From Butyricimonas faecalis (GTDB taxonomy: Bacteria; Bacteroidota; Bacteroidia; Bacteroidales; Marinifilaceae), in NCBI RefSeq assembly GCF_003991565.1, contig NZ_CP032819.1, forward strand, positions 1,426,001 to 1,490,000: a stretch of 64,000 nucleotides of DNA. The letters are read 5' to 3'. The notes under the pieces were generated by a model that saw only the letters and a list, made by a program, of their open reading frames with translations, was not told the origin of the DNA and made no database searches. Positions 44,682 through 54,882 of the stretch are shown in pieces. Position numbers and translations under genes: made by a program. Every line of letters starts with the position of its first letter. Within the stretch, counting starts at the first letter, position 1.

Positions 44682-45815
44682 TTAGCTTTTAACTTTCCTC
44701 ACTCTCGCCAACCCGATAAAGATTGTTGAAAGCAACATAAACACGTATGCTTGAATAAACCCGATCAACACGTGAATCAAGTTCATAAACACGGCAAACA
44801 ATACGGAAAATACCGTTGTAACACCCAACACCACCTGGCCCATCACACTAAATAAAAAGATCAACGAAATCAATACCAGCACGATCAAGTGTCCTCCCAA
44901 CATATTAGCGAAAAGACGTATCATCAAGGCCACCGGTTTCGTGAATACCCCGAATATTTCGATAATCGGTAACAAAGGCACCGGACATTTCAATCCCACG
45001 GGTACATCCGGCCAAAATATATCTTTCCAATACTCTTTCGTTCCTGAAACATTAATCACCACGAAAGTGCATAACGCCAAGACCAGCGTAATCGACATAT
45101 TTCCCATCACATTCGCCCCTCCCGGAAATACGGCAATCAAACCCATCATATTGGATATAAATATAAAAAAGAACAAGGTCAACAAATAGGGAGCATATCG
45201 CTTGGCTTCCTTACCCAACACGCTGACAATAACTTCTTTATACAACATTTCAATAATCATTTCCAAACCTCCCATTCCTTTACGCGGAGCCTTAAATTTT
45301 TTCCTTTTATAAAAGCGAACTAAAGAGAACACGATCAGCATCGTGACCAACCCGCTAATCATCACGGAAAAAGCGTTTTTGGTAATAGAAAAATCATACG
45401 GACGATATTCGTTTCCGGTAGCATCTACCCCCACGATCTTTCCTTCATAAGCTCCCTCCCAGGCGACACGAAACCCCTTATACGTTTTCCCGTCAGCCAA
45501 ACGTGAAGAACTGAAAAAATACCATTCACCATCATTATCCCGAACAATCACGGGCAGAGGAATGGTTACCTTTCCGATAATCGTCCATCCATACTCGTCC
45601 CCTAAATGCTCGAAAATAGTCTTTTTAGGATCAAAAGCCTTATCTTCCCGTTCCTCCTGCTGCATCACGGAATCCACTCGTACGGCAAGCTCGTTTTCAT
45701 CCCATTGCGATTCTTCCCCGCTAACACCCATTGCAGCCACTCCAAGCGTACCCGCAACTAGCGTTCCGACCAACAAAACAAGCGTCAACAATATATATTT
45801 CAAATCATTCTTCAT
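44682..45815 (-). CDS. atpB: ATP synthase F0 subunit a, with N-terminal extension
   Basis: 377-aa membrane subunit forming the proton half-channels with the c-ring. The essential Arg is in KPVALMIRLFANMLGGHL. Compared with E. coli (271 aa) it has ~100 extra N-terminal residues: a signal-like helix (LTLVLLVGTLVAGTLGVAAM) and a soluble section (WDENELAVRV... HLGDEYGWTIIGKVTIPLP) likely on the periplasmic side. Extended a subunits occur in other Bacteroidota. 7 bp downstream of atpC. Confidence 0.93.
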   Translation of the reverse strand: MKNDLKYILLTLVLLVGTLVAGTLGVAAMGVSGEESQWDENELAVRVDSVMQQEEREDKAFDPKKTIFEHLGDEYGWTIIGKVTIPLPVIVRDNDGEWYFFSSSRLADGKTYKGFRVAWEGAYEGKIVGVDATGNEYRPYDFSITKNAFSVMISGLVTMLIVFSLVRFYKRKKFKAPRKGMGGLEMIIEMLYKEVIVSVLGKEAKRYAPYLLTLFFFIFISNMMGLIAVFPGGANVMGNMSITLVLALCTFVVINVSGTKEYWKDIFWPDVPVGLKCPVPLLPIIEIFGVFTKPVALMIRLFANMLGGHLIVLVLISLIFLFSVMGQVVLGVTTVFSVLFAVFMNLIHVLIGFIQAYVFMLLSTIFIGLARVRKVKS

Positions 45816-45822
45816 AGGTGTA

Positions 45823-46056
45823 TTAATTTATACAAACCACCACATTATTGTCCCGAACTTCCACTACACCCCCACGAATCTGCACGCTCTTTTCCTCCTC
45901 TGCCCCTTTATAGACAATCTGCCCCGGTGTCAATGTAGATACTAAAGGCGCATGATTTTCCAACACGGTAAACTGACCCACCGTACCCGGCAATTTCACC
46001 ATTTGCACCTCACCTTTATAAATCACTCTTTCCGGAGATACTATTTTTAAAATCAT
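45823..46056 (-). CDS. atpC: ATP synthase F1 subunit epsilon, short form
   Basis: 77-aa epsilon consisting only of the N-terminal beta-sandwich (LKIVSPERVIYKGEVQMVKL, PGTVGQFTVLENHAPLVSTL). The C-terminal two-helix inhibitory domain of the ~135-aa E. coli protein is absent. Short forms are usual in Bacteroidota. It sits between atpD and atpB. Confidence 0.92.
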   Translation of the reverse strand: MILKIVSPERVIYKGEVQMVKLPGTVGQFTVLENHAPLVSTLTPGQIVYKGAEEEKSVQIRGGVVEVRDNNVVVCIN

Positions 46057-46059
46057 AAC

Positions 46060-46157
46060 CTTATTGATTTTAGATTTTAAATTTTAGATTTATGATTTCT
46101 ACCCACAAGGTCCAACACCTTTTCATTCTAAATTCTAAACTCCAAATTTTACATTCC
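46060..46157. repeat. A+T-rich repeat in the atpD-atpC gap
   Basis: TTGATTTTAGATTTTAAATT, TTTAGATTTATGATTT, then CCCACAAGGTCC (a degenerate core) and TTCTAAATTCTAAACTCC. Third element inside the operon. Confidence 0.6.
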
Positions 46158-47690
<1,533 letters not shown>

Positions 47691-47806
47691 TTAAATACCA
47701 GCTCTTAGCTTTAACGTATATTCACTCGAAATGGTTTCCTTCCGGTCACATTATACTCAAATCATGTACCGGACTCCGTTTTACACGTTTGTATGATTAT
47801 TACCAA

Positions 47807-48199
47807 TTAAATAATCATCTTATTCATCCAATAAATATAAAATCCCTGGATATACTTTATAGACAAGTAGTCAAAGATTTCATCACGCCACGCATCATGA
47901 CTATTCTTTCCATCGAGATCTTGTTCAAGCATCTCTTTTGCAGCACTCACTCGTTTGTCTTTTTGAATTTCCACATCCTCGGGTAAATCCACGGTATCCG
48001 TCAACATAAATGACTTCTCTAAAAAATCATATACGGCCGTCAGATCCACGGTCGAAAAAGTAGCTGTAATCTCTGAACTATTTATTGATTCCCCGGTAAC
48101 CTCCATTCTTCTTTCTCTTGGCATGCCCTCCGGCATAGCTTGCCTGCCAAAACAAACCATCAAAAGTAAAATTAGTATCACCCGCAAAATCCACTTCAT
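47807..48199 (-). CDS. Small secreted protein, C-terminal QGFY motif (copy 1)
   Basis: 130-aa protein with an N-terminal signal/anchor helix (ILRVILILLLMVCFG), a charged middle of no recognised family, and the ending YLSIKYIQGFYIYWMNKMII. The last 20 residues match the end of the other 130-aa protein at 54276-54668 (8 identical, most others conservative). It closes the TonB/ExbBD/PstS-like/TPR cluster (148-bp gap to the TPR gene). Function unknown; the shared motif suggests recognition by a common partner. Confidence 0.6.
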   Translation of the reverse strand: MKWILRVILILLLMVCFGRQAMPEGMPRERRMEVTGESINSSEITATFSTVDLTAVYDFLEKSFMLTDTVDLPEDVEIQKDKRVSAAKEMLEQDLDGKNSHDAWRDEIFDYLSIKYIQGFYIYWMNKMII

Positions 48200-48346
48200 A
48201 ATTCCATTTATTTAAATATTCAATAAACAACTCTTCCCTTATAAAGCAATTTTCGTTCCAAAACACCATCTTTTACAAATTCTAAATTTTCATTTTGTAA
48301 AAATAAAGGTAATTATATACCATTTTACAATAAATGAAATACCGAT

Positions 48347-50002
48347 TCACAGCTTAATGCTCTCAAGAGCTTTCAATGCGACTTCATCCTTAGCATCCAA
48401 CATTAATACTTTAGAGAAAAACAACTTCGCCTCCCCGTATTCTTCTTTTGCCGGATCTGGATTCCCATTATTTTTTGTCGTGATAGCATCAGCAATCACG
48501 TAATGATAATACCCCAAGTACTTATAACTTTCTATCAACTCCCGTTTATAACGTTCCGGCTGTACCGACCCGATTTCTATTACTTTCTCGTAATATGGTT
48601 TTGCCAACCCTTTTGTCGTTTCCGGGTCAAGCATGGAATTTACCCGGGCCCGCCAAAAATAACTCACGTAACTATTGGGGACTTGAACGCTTAGCTCCTT
48701 GAATAAGGAATCTGCTTTTATCAACTCCTCCTTTTGCAATTCCGGAACCGAATCCTGGCAAGCCAAATTATAATAACATTTCCCTAGTTTCAACAAATCT
48801 TCCGCGGCCGGTTCCTTCACAAAATCAAAATATTGCCGATAATAGACCACGGCCGAATCCAAATCCCTGTTTTTCACGAAAAGATCTGCAATATCTTTCA
48901 ATAATTCCTGACGTTTACAATCCGCACACAACGCCTTTTTATAATAAGTAATCGCCTCGTTGTATTCTTTTTTCAGGGTCAACTGCTCCGCATAACAAAG
49001 ATAATCCTGACAAATCTGACACTCTTCAGGAGTAGATTCGATAAAATACTTTATGGCCTCCAGACATTTTTCCCCCTCCTCTCGTTTAGCAAGACAATAG
49101 ACATGTAAACGCTTGGCCACCAAACTCTCCGGTTGCACTTTCAGTACGGATTGAAGTACGGGCAACATCTTTTCATATTGTTTATCAAAATACAGTATAC
49201 CGGCATATCGCAACAAATTATCTTGATCATAATGCCCCGACTGAATAAATTTTGAATAATTATCAGCAGCAGCCTTACTATCTCCAACCATTTCATGTAA
49301 CTCCCCTAACATACAATAAATACCACAAAACTCCGGGCATACCTCCCGGGCTTTATCCAACTTTTCACGTGCCAAAGAACGATTCGTAGACATGTACAAA
49401 CGAGCCTGCTTCAAGCATGCCCCCACGCAATCCGGACTAAAATAAGCAGCCATTTCGTATTTGGCACAAGCATCTCCAACCTTGCCCTGTGCAGACAGAA
49501 TATCTCCTTCCACCAAATACGGTAATCCATCCTCATCATCCACCCCCCTCGCCTGATTCACGTGCTCCATTGCCTTTACCATATTACCTGCATGCAAGTA
49601 AGCTCTAGCTATTGCCAACTGTACACCGGCATCTTTCTTGTCTTTTTTATTTGTAAATGCTTCCTTGAATAACTCTTCACCATCCACATCCTTCCCCAAT
49701 TTCAACCCGACCAACCCGATTCGATTGTAAGAATAGTCAGGCATAAACTCTATCCCTTTCCGGTAATACATCTCGGCAGAATCACGGAATCCAGACACCC
49801 AATAACATTCCCCCAAGTAGTAACAAGTTTCTGCTTGCAAAATTCCCTCTCGTTGTTGTTTCAAATTATCCAGGAAAAAAGCTTTGGCAGCCCCGATCAT
49901 CCCCGATTCATAAAGATCTATCCCGACCTTATTCTCCGTTGCCTTCAGACTCGTGGTTGTCAGCAAACAAAACAGTCCGCATATAATTAATCTCGTTTTC
50001 AT
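48347..50002 (-). CDS. Secreted TPR-repeat protein
   Basis: 551-aa protein with a Sec signal peptide (LIICGLFCLLTTTSLKA) and about 12 tetratricopeptide repeats across its length (e.g. AETCYYLGECYWVSGFRDSA, AYLHAGNMVKAMEHVNQARG, AITYYKKALCADCKRQELLK). Multiple Cys pairs. A periplasmic scaffold; it lies 17 bp after the PstS-like gene and likely interacts with it or the TonB complex. Such TPR proteins recur with this cluster in Bacteroidota. Confidence 0.8.
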   Translation of the reverse strand: MKTRLIICGLFCLLTTTSLKATENKVGIDLYESGMIGAAKAFFLDNLKQQREGILQAETCYYLGECYWVSGFRDSAEMYYRKGIEFMPDYSYNRIGLVGLKLGKDVDGEELFKEAFTNKKDKKDAGVQLAIARAYLHAGNMVKAMEHVNQARGVDDEDGLPYLVEGDILSAQGKVGDACAKYEMAAYFSPDCVGACLKQARLYMSTNRSLAREKLDKAREVCPEFCGIYCMLGELHEMVGDSKAAADNYSKFIQSGHYDQDNLLRYAGILYFDKQYEKMLPVLQSVLKVQPESLVAKRLHVYCLAKREEGEKCLEAIKYFIESTPEECQICQDYLCYAEQLTLKKEYNEAITYYKKALCADCKRQELLKDIADLFVKNRDLDSAVVYYRQYFDFVKEPAAEDLLKLGKCYYNLACQDSVPELQKEELIKADSLFKELSVQVPNSYVSYFWRARVNSMLDPETTKGLAKPYYEKVIEIGSVQPERYKRELIESYKYLGYYHYVIADAITTKNNGNPDPAKEEYGEAKLFFSKVLMLDAKDEVALKALESIKL

Positions 50003-50019
50003 AATCTTAAAATTATTCG

Positions 50020-50958
50020 TTAAAGTTGATCCCGCACGTTCACGATATTCACGGGCATCGTGGCCGGTAACAATCCGGCTTTCAAAATAATCCGCTGTCC
50101 TCTCGCTCCAGCGAAAAAGGAAGTTAACCCGGTTGGAAGAGCACTCCGAGGATCGTTCAGTAAAATGTATATCGGGCGGGATAATGGATATTGTCCCGTA
50201 TAGAGGTAATACTGGTAAGGCTGATAACTATTCCCGCAAGTAGGCAACTCTGCACGACTGATCCGTGCTACCTGTATCTCTTTTCGAAAATCCCGACATA
50301 AAGAATCCTGTTCGTCACCGATCCAGTTGACCCCGATCACCCCTATCGCACCGGGAGTCCGGGTAACATACTCGATAACATCCCGATTCGTCCCGGCGGC
50401 ATGACACCGATCAGACAAGTTACCTCTTCCACATATCGAATCTAGCACGTAGCGTACCGTACTGGAATTTCGATGATCAAACACGACTTGTATATCTCCC
50501 AATTTCGAGTCTGTCGACAATTGGTTCCAACGTGTAATCTCACCGGAAAATACTTTCTTTAAAGTACTCACGTTAAATATCGAATCGGCATTTTGTCTGT
50601 TTACAATCAAAGCAACACCATCAATAGCTATCTTAATGGACTCCGGAAAAAACTTATTGCTGTGGAATGACTCTAATTCGTCCCCCGATAAAGGGCGTGT
50701 TGCCAGCACCCAGCGCACGCTATCGCGTAACAACAAGGTGATTGCATCTACCTCACTCGTGTATATCGGGACAATACCTGTCTGATTATATTGAGCTTCA
50801 AAAACAGCTATCTCTTCCTCTGCCAAGGGAGACAGCGTTTCGTCGACTGCAACTCGAATTACCCCGCCAAACAAGGTGTCTGGTTCCCCGGACTTCTTTC
50901 CTTTACAAGCCACAAGGGAGATCAGGCATAACAGCCAAAAACCGATTCGAATATTCAT
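50020..50958 (-). CDS. PstS-like phosphate-binding-type lipoprotein
   Basis: 312-aa substrate-binding lipoprotein (lipobox LISLVAC) of the PBP-like family of PstS. Motifs are VAVDETLSPLAEEEIAVFEA, IAIDGVALIVNRQNADSIFN, VFSGEITRWNQLS, GAIGVIGVNW and RPIYILL. PstS captures phosphate for an ABC importer, but no pstCAB genes adjoin; instead the gene is embedded in a TonB/ExbBD operon, so a sensing or relay role is likely. 95-bp gap to tonB, containing an A+T-rich element. Confidence 0.82.
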   Translation of the reverse strand: MNIRIGFWLLCLISLVACKGKKSGEPDTLFGGVIRVAVDETLSPLAEEEIAVFEAQYNQTGIVPIYTSEVDAITLLLRDSVRWVLATRPLSGDELESFHSNKFFPESIKIAIDGVALIVNRQNADSIFNVSTLKKVFSGEITRWNQLSTDSKLGDIQVVFDHRNSSTVRYVLDSICGRGNLSDRCHAAGTNRDVIEYVTRTPGAIGVIGVNWIGDEQDSLCRDFRKEIQVARISRAELPTCGNSYQPYQYYLYTGQYPLSRPIYILLNDPRSALPTGLTSFFAGARGQRIILKAGLLPATMPVNIVNVRDQL

Positions 50959-51053
50959 ACCTTTTAGATTTATGATTTACGATTTATGATCCCAACTGCA
51001 CGAACCAACGCCTTTTTTTAATCCAAAACATCAATCGTAAATTCTTTGTTTCA
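50959..51053. repeat. A+T-rich element between tonB-like and pstS-like genes
   Basis: TTTTAGATTTATGATTTACG repeats followed by CCCAACTGCACGAACCAACG (degenerate G+C core) and then AATCCAAAACATC. Confidence 0.55.
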
Positions 51054-51875
51054 TTATTGCAATCTAAACGTGATCGGTAAGGTGAACCGCACGGAAACCG
51101 GTTCACCTCGCTGTCTTCCGGGAATCCATTTACGCATGGCCTTTACCACGCGAACGGCTTCCTTATCCAGCGTCGGGTCGACAGTACGCAACACTTGTAC
51201 ATCACGCACCGCCCCGTCTCGTCCGATCACGAATTGCACAATTACTTTTCCCTCAATATTCATCTCCTGGGCAATAGCAGGATACTTGATCTCTTTACTG
51301 ATCCATTTCATCAAAGCAGCCATACCTCCCGGATACTCGGGAGCTTGTTCCACCACTTGAAAAACCTCGTCTTCACTTGCCACGATCAATTTGTGATCTT
51401 CCAAATCGGCAATATCCTTACCGTTTTCCTCGTCATTCCCCTTCACGTCCGCCACGGAAATTGCAGCTTTCGCCTGGTTCACCTCATCCTGCGTTTTGAT
51501 CTCGTCTTCCTCTCGCACCTCTTCATCTTTCTTAATCACGGGAGCCGTGAACTTAATCGTTGTCTTCAGTGTCGGTGGCGGCGGAACATTCACTGCCACG
51601 ATCTTGTTCTCTTCCTTCACTTCCGGTAAATCCATCTTCAAATCAGACAACTCAGTTACCGTCACCATCTTTTCCTGCGTCTTAACAGGGGTCAGGAAAC
51701 GGATAAATGCCGGAAGCACCATTGCCAGAATCACACAGCCAATAATCACGAAATAGGCTGTCAAGTGCCGTCGGGCCGAGTGTTTGCGCAACTCGTAAGC
51801 CCCGTAATCTTTATTCTTTCCTTCGAATATCAGATCGCACCATTCTATCGAATTTACATTTATATCCTTTGCCAT
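51054..51875 (-). CDS. TonB-family energy transducer
   Basis: 273-aa protein: N-terminal cytosolic stretch, one TM helix (FVIIGCVILAMVLPAFI, ~35-55), a Pro/Glu/Lys-rich periplasmic spacer and a C-terminal TonB domain (~185-273: EYPGGMAALMKWISKEIKYP, GKVIVQFVIGRDG, LPITFRLQ). It carries force from ExbBD to outer-membrane transporters. The spacer is shorter than in E. coli TonB and the N-terminus has the DLIFEGKNKDYGAYELRK block typical of Bacteroidota. 4 bp after exbD2. Confidence 0.9.
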   Translation of the reverse strand: MAKDINVNSIEWCDLIFEGKNKDYGAYELRKHSARRHLTAYFVIIGCVILAMVLPAFIRFLTPVKTQEKMVTVTELSDLKMDLPEVKEENKIVAVNVPPPPTLKTTIKFTAPVIKKDEEVREEDEIKTQDEVNQAKAAISVADVKGNDEENGKDIADLEDHKLIVASEDEVFQVVEQAPEYPGGMAALMKWISKEIKYPAIAQEMNIEGKVIVQFVIGRDGAVRDVQVLRTVDPTLDKEAVRVVKAMRKWIPGRQRGEPVSVRFTLPITFRLQ

Positions 51876-51879
51876 GGTC

Positions 51880-52551
51880 TTACGGTTTTAACTCCCGGTA
51901 CTCGATCACTTCTTTCAAATCATCGGCATACCCGTCGTGTGTCTTATCCTGTAACAAACGCAAATCCCCCGGAGTAATATCCATAATCGCGTACCGTCCG
52001 ATATTACATATCTGCATTTCATCGAGGACATCAATTAAATTTCTGTAATTTGCAAAATCAGTCGCCTTGATCAACACGACGGGAGAGTCCTTGGCTTTCC
52101 GAATTTCGGCAGATTCTCTCAAATACTCCTCGTTCGAGATCTCCAAATTTGCTTTTTTCTGTTTCAATTCCCGAATCTTCTGCATCACCGCTTGATTACG
52201 TCCCAACAGGATTGCACGCAAACCATTCGGGGAAAAATCTGTTTCCTGCACCATTTCGGGATTCTCGTAATCCGGTTCTCCCATATAATAATACACTTTC
52301 CCCTCCTTACCTAGCAAAATAGTCATTGCCTTAGAAGCCTTTACCTTGTTCTGTTCCTGTTCATTCAGCAAATCTTTCCTCGGCATACTGATTTCCATGG
52401 TCTGGGGTTTACTCATGGACGTGCAGAGCATGAAGAAAGTAATCAGCAGCATATTCATATCCACCATAGGGGTAAAATCCACCCGGACATTAAATTTCTT
52501 CTGTTTCCCTTTCTTGCGTTCCCCGCTATCCTTTTGTTGTATTTCTGCCAT
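51880..52551 (-). CDS. ExbD/TolR biopolymer transport protein, second copy
   Basis: 223-aa proton-channel partner of ExbB, with one TM helix (VDFTPMVDMNMLLITFFMLC); the Asp in PMVDM is the protonatable residue. The periplasmic domain is longer than in E. coli ExbD and has a charged insert (QKKANLEISNEEYLRESAEI). 30 bp from the first exbD gene; both are kept, suggesting a heteromeric complex. Confidence 0.9.
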   Translation of the reverse strand: MAEIQQKDSGERKKGKQKKFNVRVDFTPMVDMNMLLITFFMLCTSMSKPQTMEISMPRKDLLNEQEQNKVKASKAMTILLGKEGKVYYYMGEPDYENPEMVQETDFSPNGLRAILLGRNQAVMQKIRELKQKKANLEISNEEYLRESAEIRKAKDSPVVLIKATDFANYRNLIDVLDEMQICNIGRYAIMDITPGDLRLLQDKTHDGYADDLKEVIEYRELKP

Positions 52552-52581
52552 AATAAATAAATTACAAGTTATAAGGTTCTA

Positions 52582-53184
52582 TCATACCTCCGGCATATTG
52601 CGCAACGAAGTAATCAAGTTATAACGATTCTCTCGCAGATCTTGCAATGTTGCCATAATATCCTTGATTAGCGGGTAGGGAGTCTTCTGATCCGCCTTGA
52701 TAGCGATCACCAAATCCTTGTTCACCTCTCGGGCAAATTGCATCCACGATTTAAACTGGTTATTCGTACTATCACACGGAATTCCATAATTCATGATCAC
52801 TTTATCCTGTTCTTCCGACGATAACGCAAGGAATTGCTTCATTCCCTGAATGGGCACTCCGAACGAATTACATAGACTGAATTTCTTCAATTCCTGATCT
52901 GTAAATTCGATCTGATAACTCTCTCCCATTTTTTTCAACACTTCAACACGATCCTGTGGTTTGTCTAGTCCCATGAACACCTTCCCCGTCGGCTCTACCA
53001 AAATAGAGACAATATCGGTTTCGGGAATTTTAATCTCGGAAACCGACTGCGGCGGGTTCACCTGCACCGGTTCTTTCTGAATGAACGTGGAAGTCAGCAT
53101 GAAAAACGTCAGCAACAGCACCGTCACGTCACTCATGGCAGTCATGTCGATAAACGTTGATTTCTTTTTAATTTTCTGACTCAT
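52582..53184 (-). CDS. ExbD/TolR biopolymer transport protein, first copy
   Basis: 200-aa ExbD/TolR relative. The TM helix carries the conserved Asp: STFIDMTAMSDVTVLLLTFF. A periplasmic insert contains Cys residues (SLCNSF, GIPCDS). 23 bp after the exbB-like gene. Diverged from the second copy, so probably not redundant. Confidence 0.9.
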   Translation of the reverse strand: MSQKIKKKSTFIDMTAMSDVTVLLLTFFMLTSTFIQKEPVQVNPPQSVSEIKIPETDIVSILVEPTGKVFMGLDKPQDRVEVLKKMGESYQIEFTDQELKKFSLCNSFGVPIQGMKQFLALSSEEQDKVIMNYGIPCDSTNNQFKSWMQFAREVNKDLVIAIKADQKTPYPLIKDIMATLQDLRENRYNLITSLRNMPEV

Positions 53185-53207
53185 AACGTATAATATAAAT
53201 ATGTATA

Positions 53208-54023
53208 CTAACGTTGTTTAATCGTGAAACTCTGTACCAGATAAGCACCGATCTCGTCAATACTATGCGTGATTCCATCAATTTTACTGGTAAAGAAATT
53301 ATAAGCAATTACGGCACAAGCTCCGGTTGCGATACCGAAAGCCGTGTTCACAAGCGCCTCGGAAATACCGGTTGAAAGAGCGATAGAATCCGTTCCCCCG
53401 GCAGATGACAAGGCAGCAAAAGACTTGATCATACCGATCACCGTTCCGAGTAATCCCATCAAAGTCCCCAAAGTCGTGATCGTGGCAATTACACCCAGAT
53501 TCTGTTCCATTGTCGGCAACTCAAGCATGGTAGCCTCTTCCAGATCTTTTCGTACAGCCAACTGTTTCTCTTCTTTCGACAGCGTATCACATGATGACAC
53601 TTGCGAATAAGTGGACAGCGATGCCTTGATCACGTTTGCCACGGTACCTTTCTGTTTATCACAAGCCTGACGGACAGCCTCGATATTTCCCTCCTCAAGA
53701 TCACTCTTCACCTTGGTCACGAATCGTTGCAAATTCCTTTTTCCTTTTGCTCTTTTCAAAGCAATCAATCGCTCCACGCTTAACGTCAATACCGTGAACA
53801 ACAAAGTCTGGATAACCGGAACAATAATACCCCCCTTGTAAATTGTACCCAACAAATTCCCTTGAACCGGGTGATTATTCGGGTCATTATTTATAAAATT
53901 AGTCGGATTACCATACACGAAATGATAAATAACCATTGCCAAAATAAAACACAGAATGATTATCGGAAATGCAGAAATACTAAAACTTCTCTTTGTCCCT
54001 TCTTTTATTGTAGTCTTTTTCAT
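53208..54023 (-). CDS. MotA/TolQ/ExbB-type proton-channel protein
   Basis: 271-aa inner-membrane stator. Three TM helices: ~18-38, ~72-92, and the conserved C-terminal part GVIATITTLGTLMGLLGTVI plus ALVNTAFGIATGACAVIAYN that lines the proton channel. It works with ExbD and TonB. First main gene of the six-gene cluster. Confidence 0.92.
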   Translation of the reverse strand: MKKTTIKEGTKRSFSISAFPIIILCFILAMVIYHFVYGNPTNFINNDPNNHPVQGNLLGTIYKGGIIVPVIQTLLFTVLTLSVERLIALKRAKGKRNLQRFVTKVKSDLEEGNIEAVRQACDKQKGTVANVIKASLSTYSQVSSCDTLSKEEKQLAVRKDLEEATMLELPTMEQNLGVIATITTLGTLMGLLGTVIGMIKSFAALSSAGGTDSIALSTGISEALVNTAFGIATGACAVIAYNFFTSKIDGITHSIDEIGAYLVQSFTIKQR

Positions 54024-54058
54024 AGAAATATCTTTTTTATATTTAATACTTTAAATTA

Positions 54059-54136
54059 TTATAATGCCACGTATAGTGCCAAGAAACCCAATCCCAATAG
54101 GATCAACATGATTACGATTGGGTAATAACTCGTCCA
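54059..54136 (-). other. Possible micro-ORF for a hydrophobic peptide upstream of exbB
   Basis: The frame open after a TGA at 54137-54139 reads SYYPIVIMLILLGLGFLALY and ends V-A-L at TAA (54059-54061), 36 bp upstream of the ExbB start. The composition is that of one transmembrane helix. The only ATG (54109) gives just 16 residues, so translation is uncertain. Confidence 0.25.
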
Positions 54137-54275
54137 TCAGTATCCGAAGAAAGATACCACAATCACATAAATTACCCACGTATCGGTATATCATATCAAA
54201 ACACGCTTTCAGATGAGCAAGCACAACCCACCAATACCACATTCATGATACTGGACAGCACAAATCGAAGAATGG

Positions 54276-54668
54276 CTAAATAATAATTTTGCACAAATCG
54301 AACACGTAAAAACCTTGAAGATGTCGAAGCCCCAACAGATCGGAAAAATACTTGTAGTTTTTTCCTTCTAACGTTTGGAATTCACTTTTACGTGATATAA
54401 GTTCTGTTCTTTTATGAAATGAAAGAGAAAATTGTATCCGACTACTACTAGCAACGACTTGCCGACTTGAAAATTCCAGCGATCGTTCAAAGATCCCATG
54501 CTGATCGAATGGGTTCATCGAAACCTGAAATTTATCCGATGCTTTTTCTATATTCTCCTTATCTGGAACAGGAATCTCCCCTTTGGAATTTTCACTTCCA
54601 AAGAGATTAACCCCAATTACCAAAAAGAGGAATAACAACGAAAAATATCGAAAAATCAGTCTTTTCAT
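54276..54668 (-). CDS. Small secreted protein, C-terminal QGFY motif (copy 2)
   Basis: 130-aa protein with an N-terminal signal (FRYFSLLFLFLVIGVNLFG), a basic/polar middle of no recognised family, and the ending LLGLRHLQGFYVFDLCKIII. Same length, same position of signal and same C-terminal motif as the protein at 47807-48199, with little similarity between. It opens the TonB/ExbBD cluster (252-bp gap to exbB). Function unknown. Confidence 0.6.
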   Translation of the reverse strand: MKRLIFRYFSLLFLFLVIGVNLFGSENSKGEIPVPDKENIEKASDKFQVSMNPFDQHGIFERSLEFSSRQVVASSSRIQFSLSFHKRTELISRKSEFQTLEGKNYKYFSDLLGLRHLQGFYVFDLCKIII

Positions 54669-54882
54669 GTCACTCTATTTACACTATCAAAAATACACAT
54701 ATTTTCTAATCCTCGCAATTTTTTGACTTAATATATAGTTAAATTTCTCAAATTTTTGCGTTTCATTTATTCGTTATACGAAAACGATGACGAACTTAGT
54801 TGCATTTCTTGCAAAAGCATTTGAACATTTTTATTTATGCCAATAAATGTACATCTTTGTCCCCGTTTTTAAGATCTACGTC

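Noticed and set aside
48078..48269. 63-codon minus-strand frame overlapping the 130-aa protein
   Set aside because: Different frame from the signal-bearing 130-aa gene and without a family pattern.
50020..50958. Complete Pst phosphate importer
   Set aside because: Only the PstS-like protein is present; no PstC, PstA, PstB or PhoU genes adjoin it.
54051..54242. 63-codon minus-strand frame before exbB
   Set aside because: Overlaps a more hydrophobic frame, but neither has a convincing start; only the hydrophobic one is mentioned, with low confidence.
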